From contig NC_061510.1 in NCBI RefSeq assembly GCF_022539505.1, positions 39,023,047 through 39,087,046 on the forward strand: a DNA stretch of 64,000 nucleotides, read 5' to 3'. The notes below the pieces were generated by a model. That model saw nothing but the letters and a program-made list of their open reading frames with translations. It had not been told where the DNA came from and made no database searches. The position numbers and the translations under genes were made by a program. This DNA comes from Lolium rigidum (taxonomy: Eukaryota > Streptophyta > Magnoliopsida > Poales > Poaceae). This document shows positions 12,501-25,315 of the stretch, piece by piece. Within the stretch, counting starts at the first letter, position 1. Every line of letters begins with the position of its first letter.

Positions 12501-14558
12501 TCTTGGAGTATCATAGTGATGATGAAGTATCCGAGAGATGTATCCAAACCTAGTTGGGTCAATGATGAGATAAAATATTAATGCCATTATATTTTTGTGG
12601 ATTATGCTTTAGAGACTACCGCTTTACACGGAATAGAGCATCATAATGATCCGGTGAAATGACACCATACAAGTTATGGCATGGGTATAAACCCTAATAG
12701 TCAACCAAAATCGGATGAATGTCTTTGTTGGTTATCCCGTAGATTTAATTGGGAATTCTTCCCACGAGACAAAGACAAAAGTGTTTGTCAATGTTTCTTA
12801 TTTCCGAGAAATTGTTTCGAGTGAAGTTTTTGAGTGGGAGGACAATATAATTTGATAAGGTTTATGAACCCGAGCATAATGATCGTAGTAGCGCAAGCAT
12901 CGGAATTGGTTTCGGAAGCGGCCACGACGATCATGGCTCTCATGACTACAAAGTGTTTTAGCCATGGAGATCGAAGTACATATTGAATCTTTGTAGGTAT
13001 GGTTTACTTTGTGATCAAATAAATGATTTGTGGACAAAGGATTGATTTTGAACAATGATAAACCAACTACAAAACAAAGAAGTTATGATGGGCCCTGACT
13101 CCGTTAAAATGGCCATGCGCCATGAAATCCAAGATAGATGAATACTTTATGAAAGTAAATGGATCTATGAAATTGATAGACTTGGATGAAATATCCTTGA
13201 AGAAAGCTTGACTTATCGAAAAATTGTTTACGACAAAGTTCAAAGAGTTGAATACGATAAGATTAGATCTTCCGTAGCAATGCTTATAGTCTATGTGGAT
13301 TATTCTAGTAATCACTACATATTTCTTTTATAAGATATGCTAGTAGGATGGCAAAATACATTACTTATCAGAAGTATGTATTAAAGGTGAATACAAGATA
13401 CAACCAAGAGTTTTGCTGGTCCGTGGAATACTAGATAGGTATACGAACTTCAATTGGATGAAGTAAGTATTGCGAAGTTGGAATCTTCACCAGATGAAAT
13501 AGTCAAAGAGTTTTTGATTTCATCGTAGACGATGAAGAGGCTTGCATTTGCAAGAAATTAAGTGGGAGCGCTAAGACACATTTATAATACTTTATGTAGG
13601 TGACATATAGTTGGTTATAAATGATGTAATTATATACTTGATTAAAAAGGTTTCATTGAGAATTAACTTCAATGAAAGGATATGGATCGAAACAAATTTA
13701 GTGTCAAGATCTATGAAGATAGATTGAAACACATAAATAAGTTTAAGTCAAAGTACATATGATGGATATTGAAGTAGTTCAATATAGAAAAATTAAGAAA
13801 ATGTTCTTGTCATGTGAAGGTTTAACAAGACTTGAGTGTATCTGACACTCAATGAGTAAAAACACATGAGTGATTATAGATCACGAATAATATGTACACA
13901 ATCAGATATCATGTGCTATAAAGTGTTATGAGCATATACCAGAATAATTCATATGATGATCATTGGACAACAGTAAGAAGATCCTTGAGTACTTTAGTTG
14001 AACTAAGGATATATATATATTTTTTTATGAAGAAATGACAAACAAATCGCTGTAAGGTGTTACACCGATATTGGTTTTGTCACATATAAAATATAATTTC
14101 AATCTCAAATTAGACTAAGTGTTGTTTAAAAGGTAGCACAATGAGCTAGAAGTTGTCTATGCTAGATTTAGAAGAGTTCTAAATATTGTGACGGAATCTA
14201 CAAAAGAAGGCAGAGTATGTCATTGTTTTGACAATGACAAAGGATGTTAAGTCAAGAGGTTCTTTGAGAACTTGGTGTATTTCCGACAGAGTCGAACTTT
14301 GAAGCTATATTGTGTGTGACAATATTAGTGACATATTTCAGACCGCGGAATTAAGGTTCCACCGTAAGACCAAACATATTTAATGCCGACTCATTTGGAA
14401 ATGAGTGATGCGTTGAGACGCAAATGAATTACAAAATACATACGGTTCTGAGCATGTCGATCCGTTGACTAAAACCTCTCTCGTGAGCGAAACATGATAA
14501 AGCACCGAAGGCCAAGGTGTTATATCTTTACAAATGTAAACTAGATTATTGACTCTAG
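9592..14558 (+). pseudogene. Decayed leader and gag-pol of the inner Copia element
   Basis: The first part (about 10090-10660) matches the non-coding leader of the outer element. Later stretches echo pol domains in order. At 11970-12170 there is a gag-pre-integrase piece with 'LWNRHLGHVRKDRMKELH'. Integrase-like phrases follow near 12240-12480, an RT-like start near 13080-13200 and an RNase H tail near 14340-14540. Every domain has stops and frameshifts, and no ORF exceeds about 100 codons. It is a relic with no coding role. Confidence 0.7.
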
Positions 14559-14572
14559 TGCAAGTGGGAGAC

Positions 14573-16329
14573 TCGAAGGAGATATGCCCTAGAGGCAATA
14601 ATAAAGTGGTTATTATTTATATCTTTATGTTTATGATAAATGTTTATATATCATGCTATAATTGTATTAACCGAAACATTAGTACATGTGTGATATATAG
14701 ACAACAAAGAAGTCCCTAGTATGCCTCTTAAACTAGCTTGTTGATTAATGGATGATTAGTTTCATAATCATGAACATTGGATGTTATTAATAACAAGGTT
14801 ATATCATTATATGAATGATGTAATGGACACACCCAATTAAGCGTAGCATAAGATCTCGTCATTAAGTTATTTGCTATAAGCTTTCGATACATAGTTACCT
14901 AGTCCTTATGACCATGAGATCATGTAAATCACTTATACCGGAAAGGTACTTTGATTACATCAAACGCCACCGCGTAAATGGGTGGTTATAAAGGTGGGAT
15001 TAAGTATCCAGTAAAGTATGAGTTGAGGCATATGGATCAACAATGGGATTTGTCCATCCCGATGACGGATAGATATACTCGGGCCCTCTCGGTGGAATGT
15101 CGTCTAAATGTCTTGCAAGCATATGAATAAGTTCATAAGAGACCACATACCACGGTACGAGTAAAGAGTACTTGTCAGAGACGAGGTTGAACAAGGTATA
15201 GAGTGATACCGAAGATCAAACCTCGGACAAGTAAAATATCGCGTGACAAAGGGAATTGGTATCGTATGTGAATGGTTCATTCGATCACTAAAGTCATCGT
15301 TGAATATGTGGGAGCCATTATGGATCTCCGCATCCCGCTATTGGTTATTGGTCGGAGTGAGTACTCAACCATGTCCGCATAGTTCACGAACCGTAGGGTG
15401 ACACACTTAAAGTTGGATGTTGAAATGGTAGAACTTGAATATGGAATGGAGTTCGAATATTTGTTCTGAGTCCCTGGATAAGATCCCGGACATCACGAGG
15501 AGTTCCGGAATGGTCCGGAGAATAAGATTCATATATAGGATGTCATTTTATGTGAATTAAAATGATCCGGAAGGTTCTACGGAAGGTTCTAGAAGGTTCT
15601 AGAAAAGTCCGGAAGAAATAAGGATGGAAGGTGGAGTCTGGCCGGCCAACCTAAGGGAGGAGGAGTCCCAAGTGGACTCCCCACCATGGTGGCCGGCCAC
15701 CCCACCAAGGAAAGGGGGGAGTCCCACTCCCCCTAGGTTTGGACACTTGGAAGGTTTTGTTGGGGTCTTATTCGGACTCTTTTGACCTAAACCTTGGGGC
15801 CTCCACCTATATAAAGAGGGGGAGAGAGGGGCTGGCCGGCCACTCAAGCCACCACCATGGCCGCACCCCTCAAGGGTGCCCTAGCCGGCGCCCCTCTCCC
15901 CAAACCCTAGCGGTCTCTCTCCTCCACCACATCCCGCACGCTTAAGCGAAGCTCCGCCGGATTTCTTCACCACCACCGACACCACGCCGTCGTGCCGGTC
16001 GGGTTCAAGAGGAGCTACTACTTCCGCTGCCCGCCGGAACGGGGAGGTGGACGTCGTCTTCGTCAACAACCGAACGTGTGACCGAGTACGGAGGTGCCGC
16101 CCGTTCGTGGCGCCGGAACCGATCGTGATCAAGATCTTCTATGCGCTTTTGCAAGCGGCAAGTGAACGTCTACCGCAGCAACAAGAGCCTCATCTTGTAG
16201 GCTTTGGAATCTCTTCAAGGGTGAGACTCGATACCCCCTCGTTGCTACCGTCTTCTAGATTGCATCTTGGCTTGGATTGCGTGTTCGCGGTAGGAAATTT
16301 TTTTGTTTTCTATGCAACGTTATCCTACA
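14573..16329 (+). repeat. 3' LTR of the inner Copia element
   Basis: 1,757 bp, beginning TCGAAGGAGATATGCCC and ending ATCCTACA. It is preceded by a polypurine tract GCAAGTGGGAGAC at about 14559-14572. It differs from the 5' LTR by few substitutions and short indels, such as loss of a short GC-rich stretch near 15638. Confidence 0.9.
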
Positions 16330-16407
16330 GCCTAATATATACGATGCTTCACCAAGGTCTTTCATTGAAAAACTGTTATTCAAATAACCTTTTACACTGC
16401 TTAATAG

Positions 16408-17062
16408 TTATATATCATTCCCAATCAATAATATGTCATCTACATATAATATCAGGAATGCTACGTAGCTCCCACTCACTTTCTTGTAAATACAAGCCTC
16501 TCCATGACATCGTATAAACCCGAAGTCTTTGATCACCTTATCAAAGCGTCGGTTCCAACTTCTTGATGCTTGCTTCAGTCCATAGATTGAACGCTGAAGT
16601 TTGCATACTTTGTCAGCATTTTTAGGATCGACAAAACCTTTGGGTTGTACCATATACAACTCTTCCTCAATGTCTCCATTAAGGAACGCCGTTTTGACAT
16701 CCATCCGCCAAATCTCATAATCGAAAAATGCAGCTATTGCTAACAAAATCCTCACAGATTTTAGCTTCGCTACGGGTGAGAAAGTCTCATCGTAGTCAAC
16801 TCCTTGAATTTGTCGGAAACCCTTTGCGACAAGTCGAGCTTTATAGACAAGTAATATTACCATCAGCATCTGTTTTTCTCTTGAAGATCCATTTATTCTC
16901 GATGACCTTTCGGCTATCGAGTAAGTCTACCAAAGTCCATACTTTGTTATCATACATGGATCCCATTTCGGATTTCATGGCTTCTTGCCATTTGTTGGAA
17001 TCCGGGCTCATCATCGCTTCTTCATACGTCGCAGGGTCCTCATCATTGTTATCCACAATCAT
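16408..17062 (-). pseudogene. Copia reverse transcriptase (outer element, part 1)
   Basis: Two overlapping frames, 17062-16841 and 16869-16408, encode the N-terminal and central RT. Landmarks are 'W..AM.SEM', 'KARLVAKGF', 'MDVKTAFLNG' with the first catalytic Asp, 'SIYGLKQASR' and the catalytic 'YVDD'. A frameshift near 16860 separates the halves. The RT continues at 7808 on the far side of the inner element. Confidence 0.93.
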
Positions 17063-17467
17063 GACATTTAGACAAGGATCATACCAATCGGAGTGGCACG
17101 TTCCCTTGTCGATCCGCGAGGTTCAGTAGTTTCCTCGTTCGAAGTTTCATGATCATTATCATTAGCTTCCTCTCGTTGCCGGTGTAGGCGGTACAGTGTA
17201 CAACTTCCGGCATCGCGCTACTCGATCAACGAGTATAGATTCATTAATCTCATCGAGTTCTACTTTTCTTCCAAATCACTTCTTTAGTGAGAAATTCTTT
17301 CTCAAGAAAGGTTCCGTTCTTAGCAACAAAGATTTTGCCTTCTGGATCCGTGATAGAAAGTGTACCCTATAGTTTCCTTAGGGTATCCTATGAAGACGCA
17401 TTTCTCCGCTTTGGGTTCTAGCTTGTCCGGTTGTAACTTTTTTACATAGGCTTCGCAACCCCAAACT

Positions 17468-18164
17468 TTAAGGAACGACAGCCTTAGGTTTCTTATTAAA
17501 CCATAATTCATACGGTGTCGTTTCTACGGATTTTGATGGTGCTCTATTTAAAGTGAATGCGGCCGTCTCTAATGCATAACTCCAAAATGATAACGGCAAA
17601 TCAGTAAGAGACATCATAGAACGAACCATATCTAATAGAGTTCGATTACGACGTTCGGACACACCGTTTCGTTGTGGTGTTCCCGGCGGTGTCAATTGTG
17701 AAAGTATTCCGCATTTTTTTAAATGCATGCCAAACTCATAACTCAGATATTCACCTCCGCGATCAGATCGTAGAAATTTAATCTTCTTGTTACGTTGATT
17801 TTCTACTTCACTTTGGAATTCCTTAAACTTCTCAAAAGTTTCGGATTTATGTTTCATGAAATAGATATACCCATATCTACTCGGATCATCCGTGAAGGTT
17901 AGAACATAACGATAACCACCGCGCGATGCTATGCTCATTGGTCCGCACACATCGGTATGTATGATTTCCAATAAGTCGAGTAGCTCGCTCCATCATACCG
18001 TAAAATGGAGTCTTAGTCATTTTTCCCATTAGACATGCTTCGCATCTATCAAGTGACTCAAAATCAAGTGATTCAAGTAATCCATCAGTATGGAGTTTCT
18101 TCATGCGTTTCACTCCAATATGACCAAGACGACAGTGCCACATATAAGTAGAATTATCATTCAA
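17468..18164 (-). pseudogene. Copia gag-pre-integrase and integrase (outer element)
   Basis: 18164-17886 carries the HHCC-type zinc region ('WHCRLGHIG', 'CEACLMGKM'). 17971-17468 carries the catalytic core with the D,D,E triad in 'HTDVCGP', 'RSDRGGEY' and 'RNGVSERRNRTL'. A frameshift near 17950 separates the zinc region from the core. The core alone is open for 167 codons. Confidence 0.93.
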
Positions 18165-18473
18165 TTTAATTCGTTTAGCATCAATGTTATGTATATGCGT
18201 ATCACTACTATCGAGATCTAACGAAATAAGCCATTCTTTTCGTGTGCTCGACCATAAAAGATATTATTCATAAAAATAGAACAACCATTATTCTCGGACT
18301 TGAATGAATAACCGTCTTGCATTAAACAAGATCCAGATATAATGTTCATGCTCAACGCAGTACATAATAACAATTATTTAGGCTTAAAACTAATCCCGAA
18401 GGTAGATGTAGAGGAAGTGTGCCGACTCGCGATCACATTGACCTTGGATCCGTTTCCAACGCGCATCGTCATT

Positions 18474-18710
18474 TCATCTTTCGACAGCTTGTCGTTTATT
18501 CTTTAGTTCCCGTTTCGAGTTACAAATATGAGCAACCGAACCAGTATCAAATACCCGTGTACTAGAACGAGAACCAGTAAAATGAACATCTATAACATGT
18601 ATATCGGATATACCTTCTTTCTTCTTCTTGACAAGGCCGCTCTTCGTATCAGCCGGATACTTGGAGCAATTACGCTTCCAGTTGTCCCTTCTCCTTGCAA
18701 GTAATAGCAC
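18474..18710 (-). pseudogene. Copia protease region (outer element)
   Basis: The 'FDTGSVAHICNS' segment contains the DTG/DSG aspartic protease active site of Copia polyproteins. The frame is disrupted on both sides. Confidence 0.8.
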
Positions 18711-18865
18711 TCAAGATCGTGCTTAGGGCCGTTCTTAGGTTTCACAGGAGGTGTGGCAACTTTCTTGCCACCCTTCTTGAATTTTCCCTTAGACTTGCCC
18801 TCGTTTCTTGAAACTCGGTGGTCTTGTTGACCATCAACACTTGGTGCTCTTTCTTGATCTCAATC

Positions 18866-19452
18866 TCAGCAGCTTTTAGCATGCCAAAGAGTTCGTGTAA
18901 CTCCTTGTTCATGTTCTCGCATATTGTAGTTCATCACAAAGTTCTTGTAACTTGGTGGCAGTGATTGAAGGACACGATTAATCCCCGACTCGTTAGGAAT
19001 TACTATTCCCAAGTCACCGAGTTTCTTCGCATGCCCGGTCATGGCGAGCATGTGCTCACTAATGGAGCTGCCTTCTTCCATCATACAACCGAAGAAATGT
19101 TTCGATGCTTCATAGCATTCCACGGCCGCATGAGTCTCAAAAATAGCTTTCAGCTCATTCATCAACTCATGAGGATCGTGGTGCTCAAAACGTTTTTGAA
19201 GATCGGATTCCGCATCGCACAGGATGGCACACCGAACTTGAGAGTACCGAGTTTTCCGAGTCTCGTAAACAGCTTTTACTTCATCGGTTTCAGCTTCGCA
19301 GGAGGGTCACCTAGCGGTGCATCAAGCACATATTGCAGATTTCCGCCGCAGAGGAAGATCCTCACATGACGGAACCAGCCGGTGAAGTTGCTACCGTTGC
19401 TCTTAAGCTTTTCTTTCTCTAGGAACCGGTTAAAATTGATTGGGGACGCCAT
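18866..19452 (-). pseudogene. Copia gag (outer element)
   Basis: The start codon is at 19452 and is followed by the BARE-type beginning 'MASPINFNRF' and 'YVLDAPLGDPP'. The UBN2-like middle region lies in another frame at 19165-18866 ('SISEHMLAMTGHAKKLGDLG', 'LQSLPPSY'). At least one frameshift near 19200-19280 breaks the ORF. Gag would form the virus-like particle that packages element RNA. Confidence 0.9.
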
Positions 19453-20632
19453 CTCTACAACATATATTTGCAATAGTTTAGACTAAGTTTATGACAAATT
19501 GAGTTCAAATTTTAATTCAACATAATTAAAAATCTAGGTGAACTCCCACTCAAAACAATATCCCTCGCATTGTCTTAGTGATCACACGAACCAAATCTAC
19601 CGCACCTAAACCCGATCATCACGAGGTGTGATTTCAATGGAGAACACTCAAAGTGTTCATCATATCAATCATATGATTCATGCTCTGCCTTTCGGTATCA
19701 TGTGTTCCGAGACCATGTCTGTACATGCTAGGCTCGTCAAGGCCACCTTAGTATCCGCATGTGCAAAACGGTCTTGCACCCGTTGTATGTACTTATTGAA
19801 TCTATCACACCCGATCATCACGAGATGCTTCGAAACGACAAGACTTGATAACGGTGCTACTAAGGATGAACACTTTATTATCTTGAGATTTTAGTGAGGG
19901 ATCATCTTATAATGCTACCGTCGCGATCTAAGCAAAATAAGATGCATAAAAGGATTAACATCACATGCAGCTCATATGTGATATGATATGGCCCTTTTGT
20001 CTTTGCGCCTTTGATCTTCATCTCCAAAGCACGGACATGATCTCCATCATCTTCGGGCATGATCTCCATCATCGTCGGCGTAGCGTCAAGGTCAATGGCG
20101 CCGTCTTCATGATTGTCCTCCATGTAGCAACTATTACAACTACTTTGAAATACTACTCAACATGAAATTTAAAGACAACCATAAGGCTCCCGCCGGTTGC
20201 CACAATACAATAATGATCATCTCATACATATTCATCATCATATTATGGCCATATCACATCACCAAACCCCGCAAAAACAAGTTAGACGCTCTCTAATTTG
20301 GTTTGCATATTTTACATGGTTTAGGGTTTTCGATATAGATCTAATCTACCTACGAACATGAACCACAACGTTGATACTAATGTTGTCAATAGAAGAGTAA
20401 ATTGAATCTTTACTATAGTAGGAGAGACAGACACCCGCAAAGCCTCTTATGCAATACAAGTTGCATGTCGAACGAGGAACAAGTCTCATGAACGCGGTCA
20501 TGTAAAGTTAGTCCGAGCCGCTTCATCCCACTATGCCATAAAGATGCAAAGTACTCAACTAAAGATAACAAGAGCATCAACGCCCACAAAACAATTGTGT
20601 TCTACTCCTGCAACCATCTATGCATAGACACG

Positions 20633-20644
20633 GCTCTGATACCA
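20633..20644 (-). other. Primer binding site for initiator-Met tRNA (outer element)
   Basis: The minus strand reads TGGTATCAGAGC just inside the 5' LTR. This is the standard priming site of BARE-type Copia elements for minus-strand DNA synthesis. Confidence 0.92.
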
Positions 20645-20645
20645 C

Positions 20646-22430
20646 TGTAGGATAACGTTGCATAGAAAACAAAAATTTTCCTACCGCGAACACGCAATCC
20701 AAGCCAAGATGCAATCTAGAAGACGGTAGCAACGAGGGGGTATCGAGTCTCACCCTTGAAGAGATTCCAAAGCCTACAAGATGAGGCTCTTGTTGCTGCG
20801 GTAGACGTTCACTTGCCGCTTGCAAAAGCGCGTAGAAGATCTTGATCACGATCGGTTCCGGCGCCACGAACGGCAAGCACCTCCGTACTCTGGCCACACG
20901 TTCGGTTGTTGATGAAGAGGACGTCCACCTCCTGTTCCAGCGGGCAGCGGAAGTAGTAGCTCCTCTTGAATCCGATAGCACGACGGCGTGGTGTCGGTGG
21001 CGGTGGTGAACTCCGGCGGAGCTTCGCTAAAGCACGCGGGAGCTATGGAGGAGAGGGGGGCGGCTAGGGTTTGGGAGGGGGTGGCCGGCCACTTCAAGGG
21101 GGGCGGCCAGCTTGTGGTCTTGGGGTGGCCGGCCCCCTCCCTTGGCCCCTCATTATATAGGTGGATCCCCAAGAGTTGGTCTCCAAGTCTTCGAATAAGA
21201 CCCGAACCAAAACCTTCCAAAAGGAGGGGAAACCTAGCCAAGCTAGGACTCCCACCAAATGTGGGAGTTCCACCTCCCATATGGGGGGTGGCCGGCTCCC
21301 TAAGGGGAGTCCACTTGGGACTCCTCCCCCACTAGGGTTGGTCGGCCATGGAGGTGGAGTCCCATGTGGACTCCACCTTCCTTGGTGGTTTCTTCCGGAC
21401 TTTTCTAGAACCTTCTAGAACCTTCCATAGAACCTTCCGTGACATTTTAATTCACATAAAATGACATCCTATATATGAATCTTATTCTCCGGACCATTCC
21501 GAACTCCTCGTGATGTCCGGGATCTCATCCGGGACTCCGAACAAATATTCGAACTCCATTCCATATTCAAGTACTACCATTTCAACATCCAACTTTAAGT
21601 GTGTCACCCTACGGTTCGTGAACTATGTGGACATGGTTGAGTACTCACTCCGACCAATAACCAATAGCGGGATCTGGAGATCCATAATGGCTCCCACATA
21701 TTCAACGATGACTTTAGTGATCGAATGAACCATTCACATAGAATACCAATTCCCTTTGTCTCGCGATATTTTACTTGTCCGAGGTTTGATCTTCGGTATC
21801 ACTCTATACCTTGTTCAACCTCGTTTCCCGACAAGTACTCTTTACTCGTACCGTGGTATGTGGTCTCTTATGAACTTATTCATATGCTTGCAAGACATTA
21901 GACGACATTCCACCGAGAGAGCCCGGAGTATATCTATCCGTCATCGGGATGGACAAATCCCACCGTTGATCCATATGCCTCAACTCATACTTTCCGGATA
22001 CTTAATCCCACCTTTATAGCCACCCATTTACGCAAAGTGGTGTTTGATGTAATCAAAGTACCTTTCCGGTATAAGTGATTTATATGATCTCATGGTCATA
22101 AGGACTAGGTAACTATGTATCGAAAGCTTATAGCAAATAACTTAATGACGAGATCTTATACTACGCTTAATTGGGTGTGTCCATTACATCATTCATACAA
22201 TGACATAACCTTGTTATTAATAACATCCAATGTTCATAATTATGAAACTAATCATCCATTAATCAACAAGCTAGTTAAGAGGCATACTAGGGACTCTTTG
22301 TTGTTTACATATCACACATGTATCAATGTTTCGGTTAATACAATTATAGCATGGTATATAAACATTTATCATAAACATAAAGATATATAATAACCACTTT
22401 TATTATTGCCTCTTGGGCATATCTCCAACA
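20646..22430 (-). repeat. 5' LTR of the outer Copia element
   Basis: 1,785 bp with the same ends as 5131-6906. It closes with ATCTCCAACA directly against the AATAT target duplication. It provides the promoter for minus-strand transcription of the element. Confidence 0.92.
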
Positions 22431-25286
22431 AATATAACATGAAGTCCTAAGAAAATCCACGTTATAATCCATCCAGATGCGTTGTTGACCCGCTGCAATT
22501 TTTTTGAGCTGATTACTTTCCCATTCTGATACTACTATATTTCATGATCCATCCGTAGGTGCAGCTGTTCTACAAGTCCAAGCATGGTCGCATGATCCCC
22601 CACTCCCGCCGGTAAGAGCGCTTAATCCCGTCCGAGAAGGCTCTAGGGTCATGCGGTGTTAGGTTATGCTTTTTTTGTCCTTTGGCTGAACCGTGATTTA
22701 TGATAGGTTTTTCTTGAAAATTACCTTGAATTAACATGGGTTTTCCTTGAAAATATTTTATGAAAACATTAATAAATGCAGTTGAAAAAAACGATCTCTA
22801 CACATATATGGGAATGGAAGAGTAAAAAGAGAGGAAACTCAAATGCTAAAGAGCAAGCTACTTTTTAATAAAGCATTAGCAGTATCATGTTGTTAATCGC
22901 GCCTGGTCAGTTTATCAAGATATTTTAAAGATTACATATAGTCAAGTTGACCACATCCAAATTTACAAAGTTTATATTTTCATCTCTATGACTTTTTGTG
23001 GTTTGTTCGATTTCCTTTTAGGCCCGATGAATATATCTCCAGTTTATTTTCTAGCCAGGAGAATTTGTTTTTTGTTTTGTTCTATAAAGGGCGTACACCG
23101 ATACTTTTGCACTAACTTATGTTCAATCCATCTCGGGGTTAGCTTTTCAATATGTCTCTTTTTATCGAATTATGTAGCGGGATCCCACTACCATATACCA
23201 CTCTATTGCTTACAATTTAGACCTATCATGCAGGTATACATAAACCCGTAGGCATCCATCCCTGTAGGCATCCCTACATATCCTTTTAGATAGTCCAAGG
23301 AATATTTTAGTTAAGCAAGAAAATAAAGGACCTTGATGTGAATTACCCAACTTTAATATATGTGAACTGTCATGTTTTTTTATGTTTTTTTTATGGACGG
23401 ATATTGCAGATTATCCCTTCTGCCATTCATACTTCCACATTGATGAATAGCTACTACGTGACCTCTTTACTTATGAAGTTTCATATGAACCAAACAAGAT
23501 CCATATGATCTCATTTGCATGTATGTAATCAGACTGTCTTTGCAGAAATGCTTTGTTTTAAGAAGGAATTACCTTCTATGGCTATTAACACTTTTCTCCA
23601 TGCAGATTAAATTGGGATACCTCTGAAGGGAAATAATCCTAAGTGTGCATGAGAAAACCCAATTATTCCGTTTAAGTTATTAACCTATGTTACAACCTTT
23701 TTTAGTTCGTTTCATTTTTGGAAAACATAGACAATCTTGGAAAACAGAGACGAGGTTTGTGATGCGTGCCACGATTCAGTTGATGTAACCAGGTCCAAGA
23801 AAACATATATAACTTGTTCAATGCCTTTTTGCTCATGTATTTTGGTTCAGATTCTCGTTACACAAGAAGAATGAGTGGTCTCATGCCCGGCAATCAAGAT
23901 ACGGTTAAAGATTGGCGGTTTTCTTTGCGGTAGAGATGCCTGAAGGAGAAGTATATTTTGGCCATGTATTATGGTTCAAATTCATGGAGAGATGGCAACC
24001 TATATCAGTCGAGGTGCAAGATTTTCTTTTTGTAATACTTCGTGCATTATGTATATGAACTACTGTATGTTTAACCTGTGATCATTTCCTTTTTTTTAAT
24101 CAAGAACAATGTCTCCACTAATTCATCTTGGTTTGTATCATATGAAAAAAAGTAGCTTAGTCCTTTGACGTTACTTGGGTTTTCTATACTCGTGCATCGC
24201 TTTTTGGATCTCAAGATGAGACTTTTCCAATCTTTCATTAACCAATTTTTTCTCTTAAAAGTTAGTTGTATCAGATGAAAAAAAAAAAGGTAGCAGGTTC
24301 AATTATAAGAAAGAAAGTATATTTGCAGGCTGCGAAGTCCATATATGCTCATAAATCAAAAGTGTAAGTACCTGATATTTTTTGGTGGCTCCTTTACCTA
24401 GGTATCTCTGGCAATTGGAAGGCCATCTTTTACTGATACAGTGTCCGTGTCTAATGTAGTTGGCCAGATTCAGATATTATTGAAGTGCTTTCATCTGTTA
24501 AACGTACAAGCGACATTCTACCCAGGTTCCATTTGTTATGAAAAGAAGTTGTCACGAATTGCCTAAAATGTATCAGCTATTGAAGAATGAAGATATAATT
24601 GGGTGAAGAATCTTTAAACCTAGCATTTCAAACCCTACCATGTTTCGGTTTCTATAGAATGCATCATCTTGAGATGACATTTCAAATATTTGAAGGTCAA
24701 GGTCAAGCGACCATGATTGAATTTTTGACCTAGAAGAAAATTTGGTTACACTATGTGTTGAAATTGCATATTTGAATATCCTAAGTGAAAGTGAGCATTT
24801 TTTTCACACGTATTGTCCAACCTTGAAATTTTTTTACTACGGAAAAGAATTGAATTGTCATTTTTGCATGGTGCCCTTTCACTATACATATGTATGATGC
24901 ACTATCGGAGGAGGGGTAGGTAGGAGTATGAGACACATTGTGTTCATGGGCACATATTACGATATTGTACTTCCACGAGGGACTTTATCATCTGAAGCCA
25001 GCACACATTTGAAATAGACAAAAAATGATGTAACTGTATATTAGAGGCCGTAGCAACACACGGGTCATTCAACTAGTTTAATCTAAAACTTCAACACTTT
25101 TTTTAGGACAAAACTTCAACACTTGTGATGGATCGGAAGATGGAGTAGCGCCATTTTGCATTTTAGGCCCAATAGAGAACTGGACTAGCCCTTCGTTCAA
25201 CGAAATCAGGCCCAGCAATTTATTACGGTAGTTGCTGCGATAGGACAGTTTCGAGGCGGACTCCCCTACCACACCGAGACCGAGCC

Positions 25287-25313
25287 CCTCCGCCGCCGCC
25301 GCCGCCGCCGTCG
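25287..25313 (+). repeat. GCC trinucleotide repeat in the mTERF 5' leader
   Basis: A run of CCG/GCC triplets lies just before the start codon, a common feature of grass 5' untranslated regions. No convincing TATA box was seen in the 239 bp between the Helitron end and the ATG. Confidence 0.7.
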
Positions 25314-25315
25314 CG

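Larger units (their letters stand above)
7814..16329 (+). mobile_element. Inner Copia element of the same family, internal region decayed
   Basis: It is flanked by a 5-bp target duplication GCCTA (7809-7813 and 16330-16334). LTRs are 7814-9577 and 14573-16329, oriented opposite to the outer element. The internal region (9578-14572) keeps only traces of gag-pol, with stops throughout, while the LTRs remain very similar to each other. It was therefore probably already defective when it moved and relied on proteins from a relative. Both LTR starts are altered (TGAAGG and TCGAAGG instead of TGTTGG). Confidence 0.9.
5131..22430 (-). mobile_element. Outer BARE/Angela-type Copia LTR retrotransposon
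   Basis: It is flanked by a 5-bp target duplication AATAT (5126-5130 and 22431-22435). In its own orientation it starts TGTTGGAGATATGCCC and ends CCTACA, as in the BARE/Angela/WIS LTR lineage. The LTRs are 5131-6906 and 20646-22430. Domain order from right to left is primer site, leader, gag, protease, integrase, reverse transcriptase and RNase H, then polypurine tract, which is Copia order. A second element (7814-16329) is inserted between its RT and RNase H parts. Frameshifts and stops in gag and pol make it non-functional now. Confidence 0.93.
4328..25076 (+). mobile_element. Helitron-like element, copy 2, complete ends, split by a Copia nest
   Basis: The 5' end TCTTTACTA at 4328 follows an A. 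The 3' end at 25073-25076 is CTAG followed by T, and just before it lies the 'ccgtagcaacacacgg' short hairpin typical of grass Helitron 3' termini. Body sequence is 4328-5130 plus 22431-25076; 5131-22430 is a later Copia insertion. Without it the element is about 3.4 kb. No Rep/helicase ORF is present, so it depends on an autonomous relative. Its 3' end lies 239 bp before the mTERF start codon. Confidence 0.65.
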
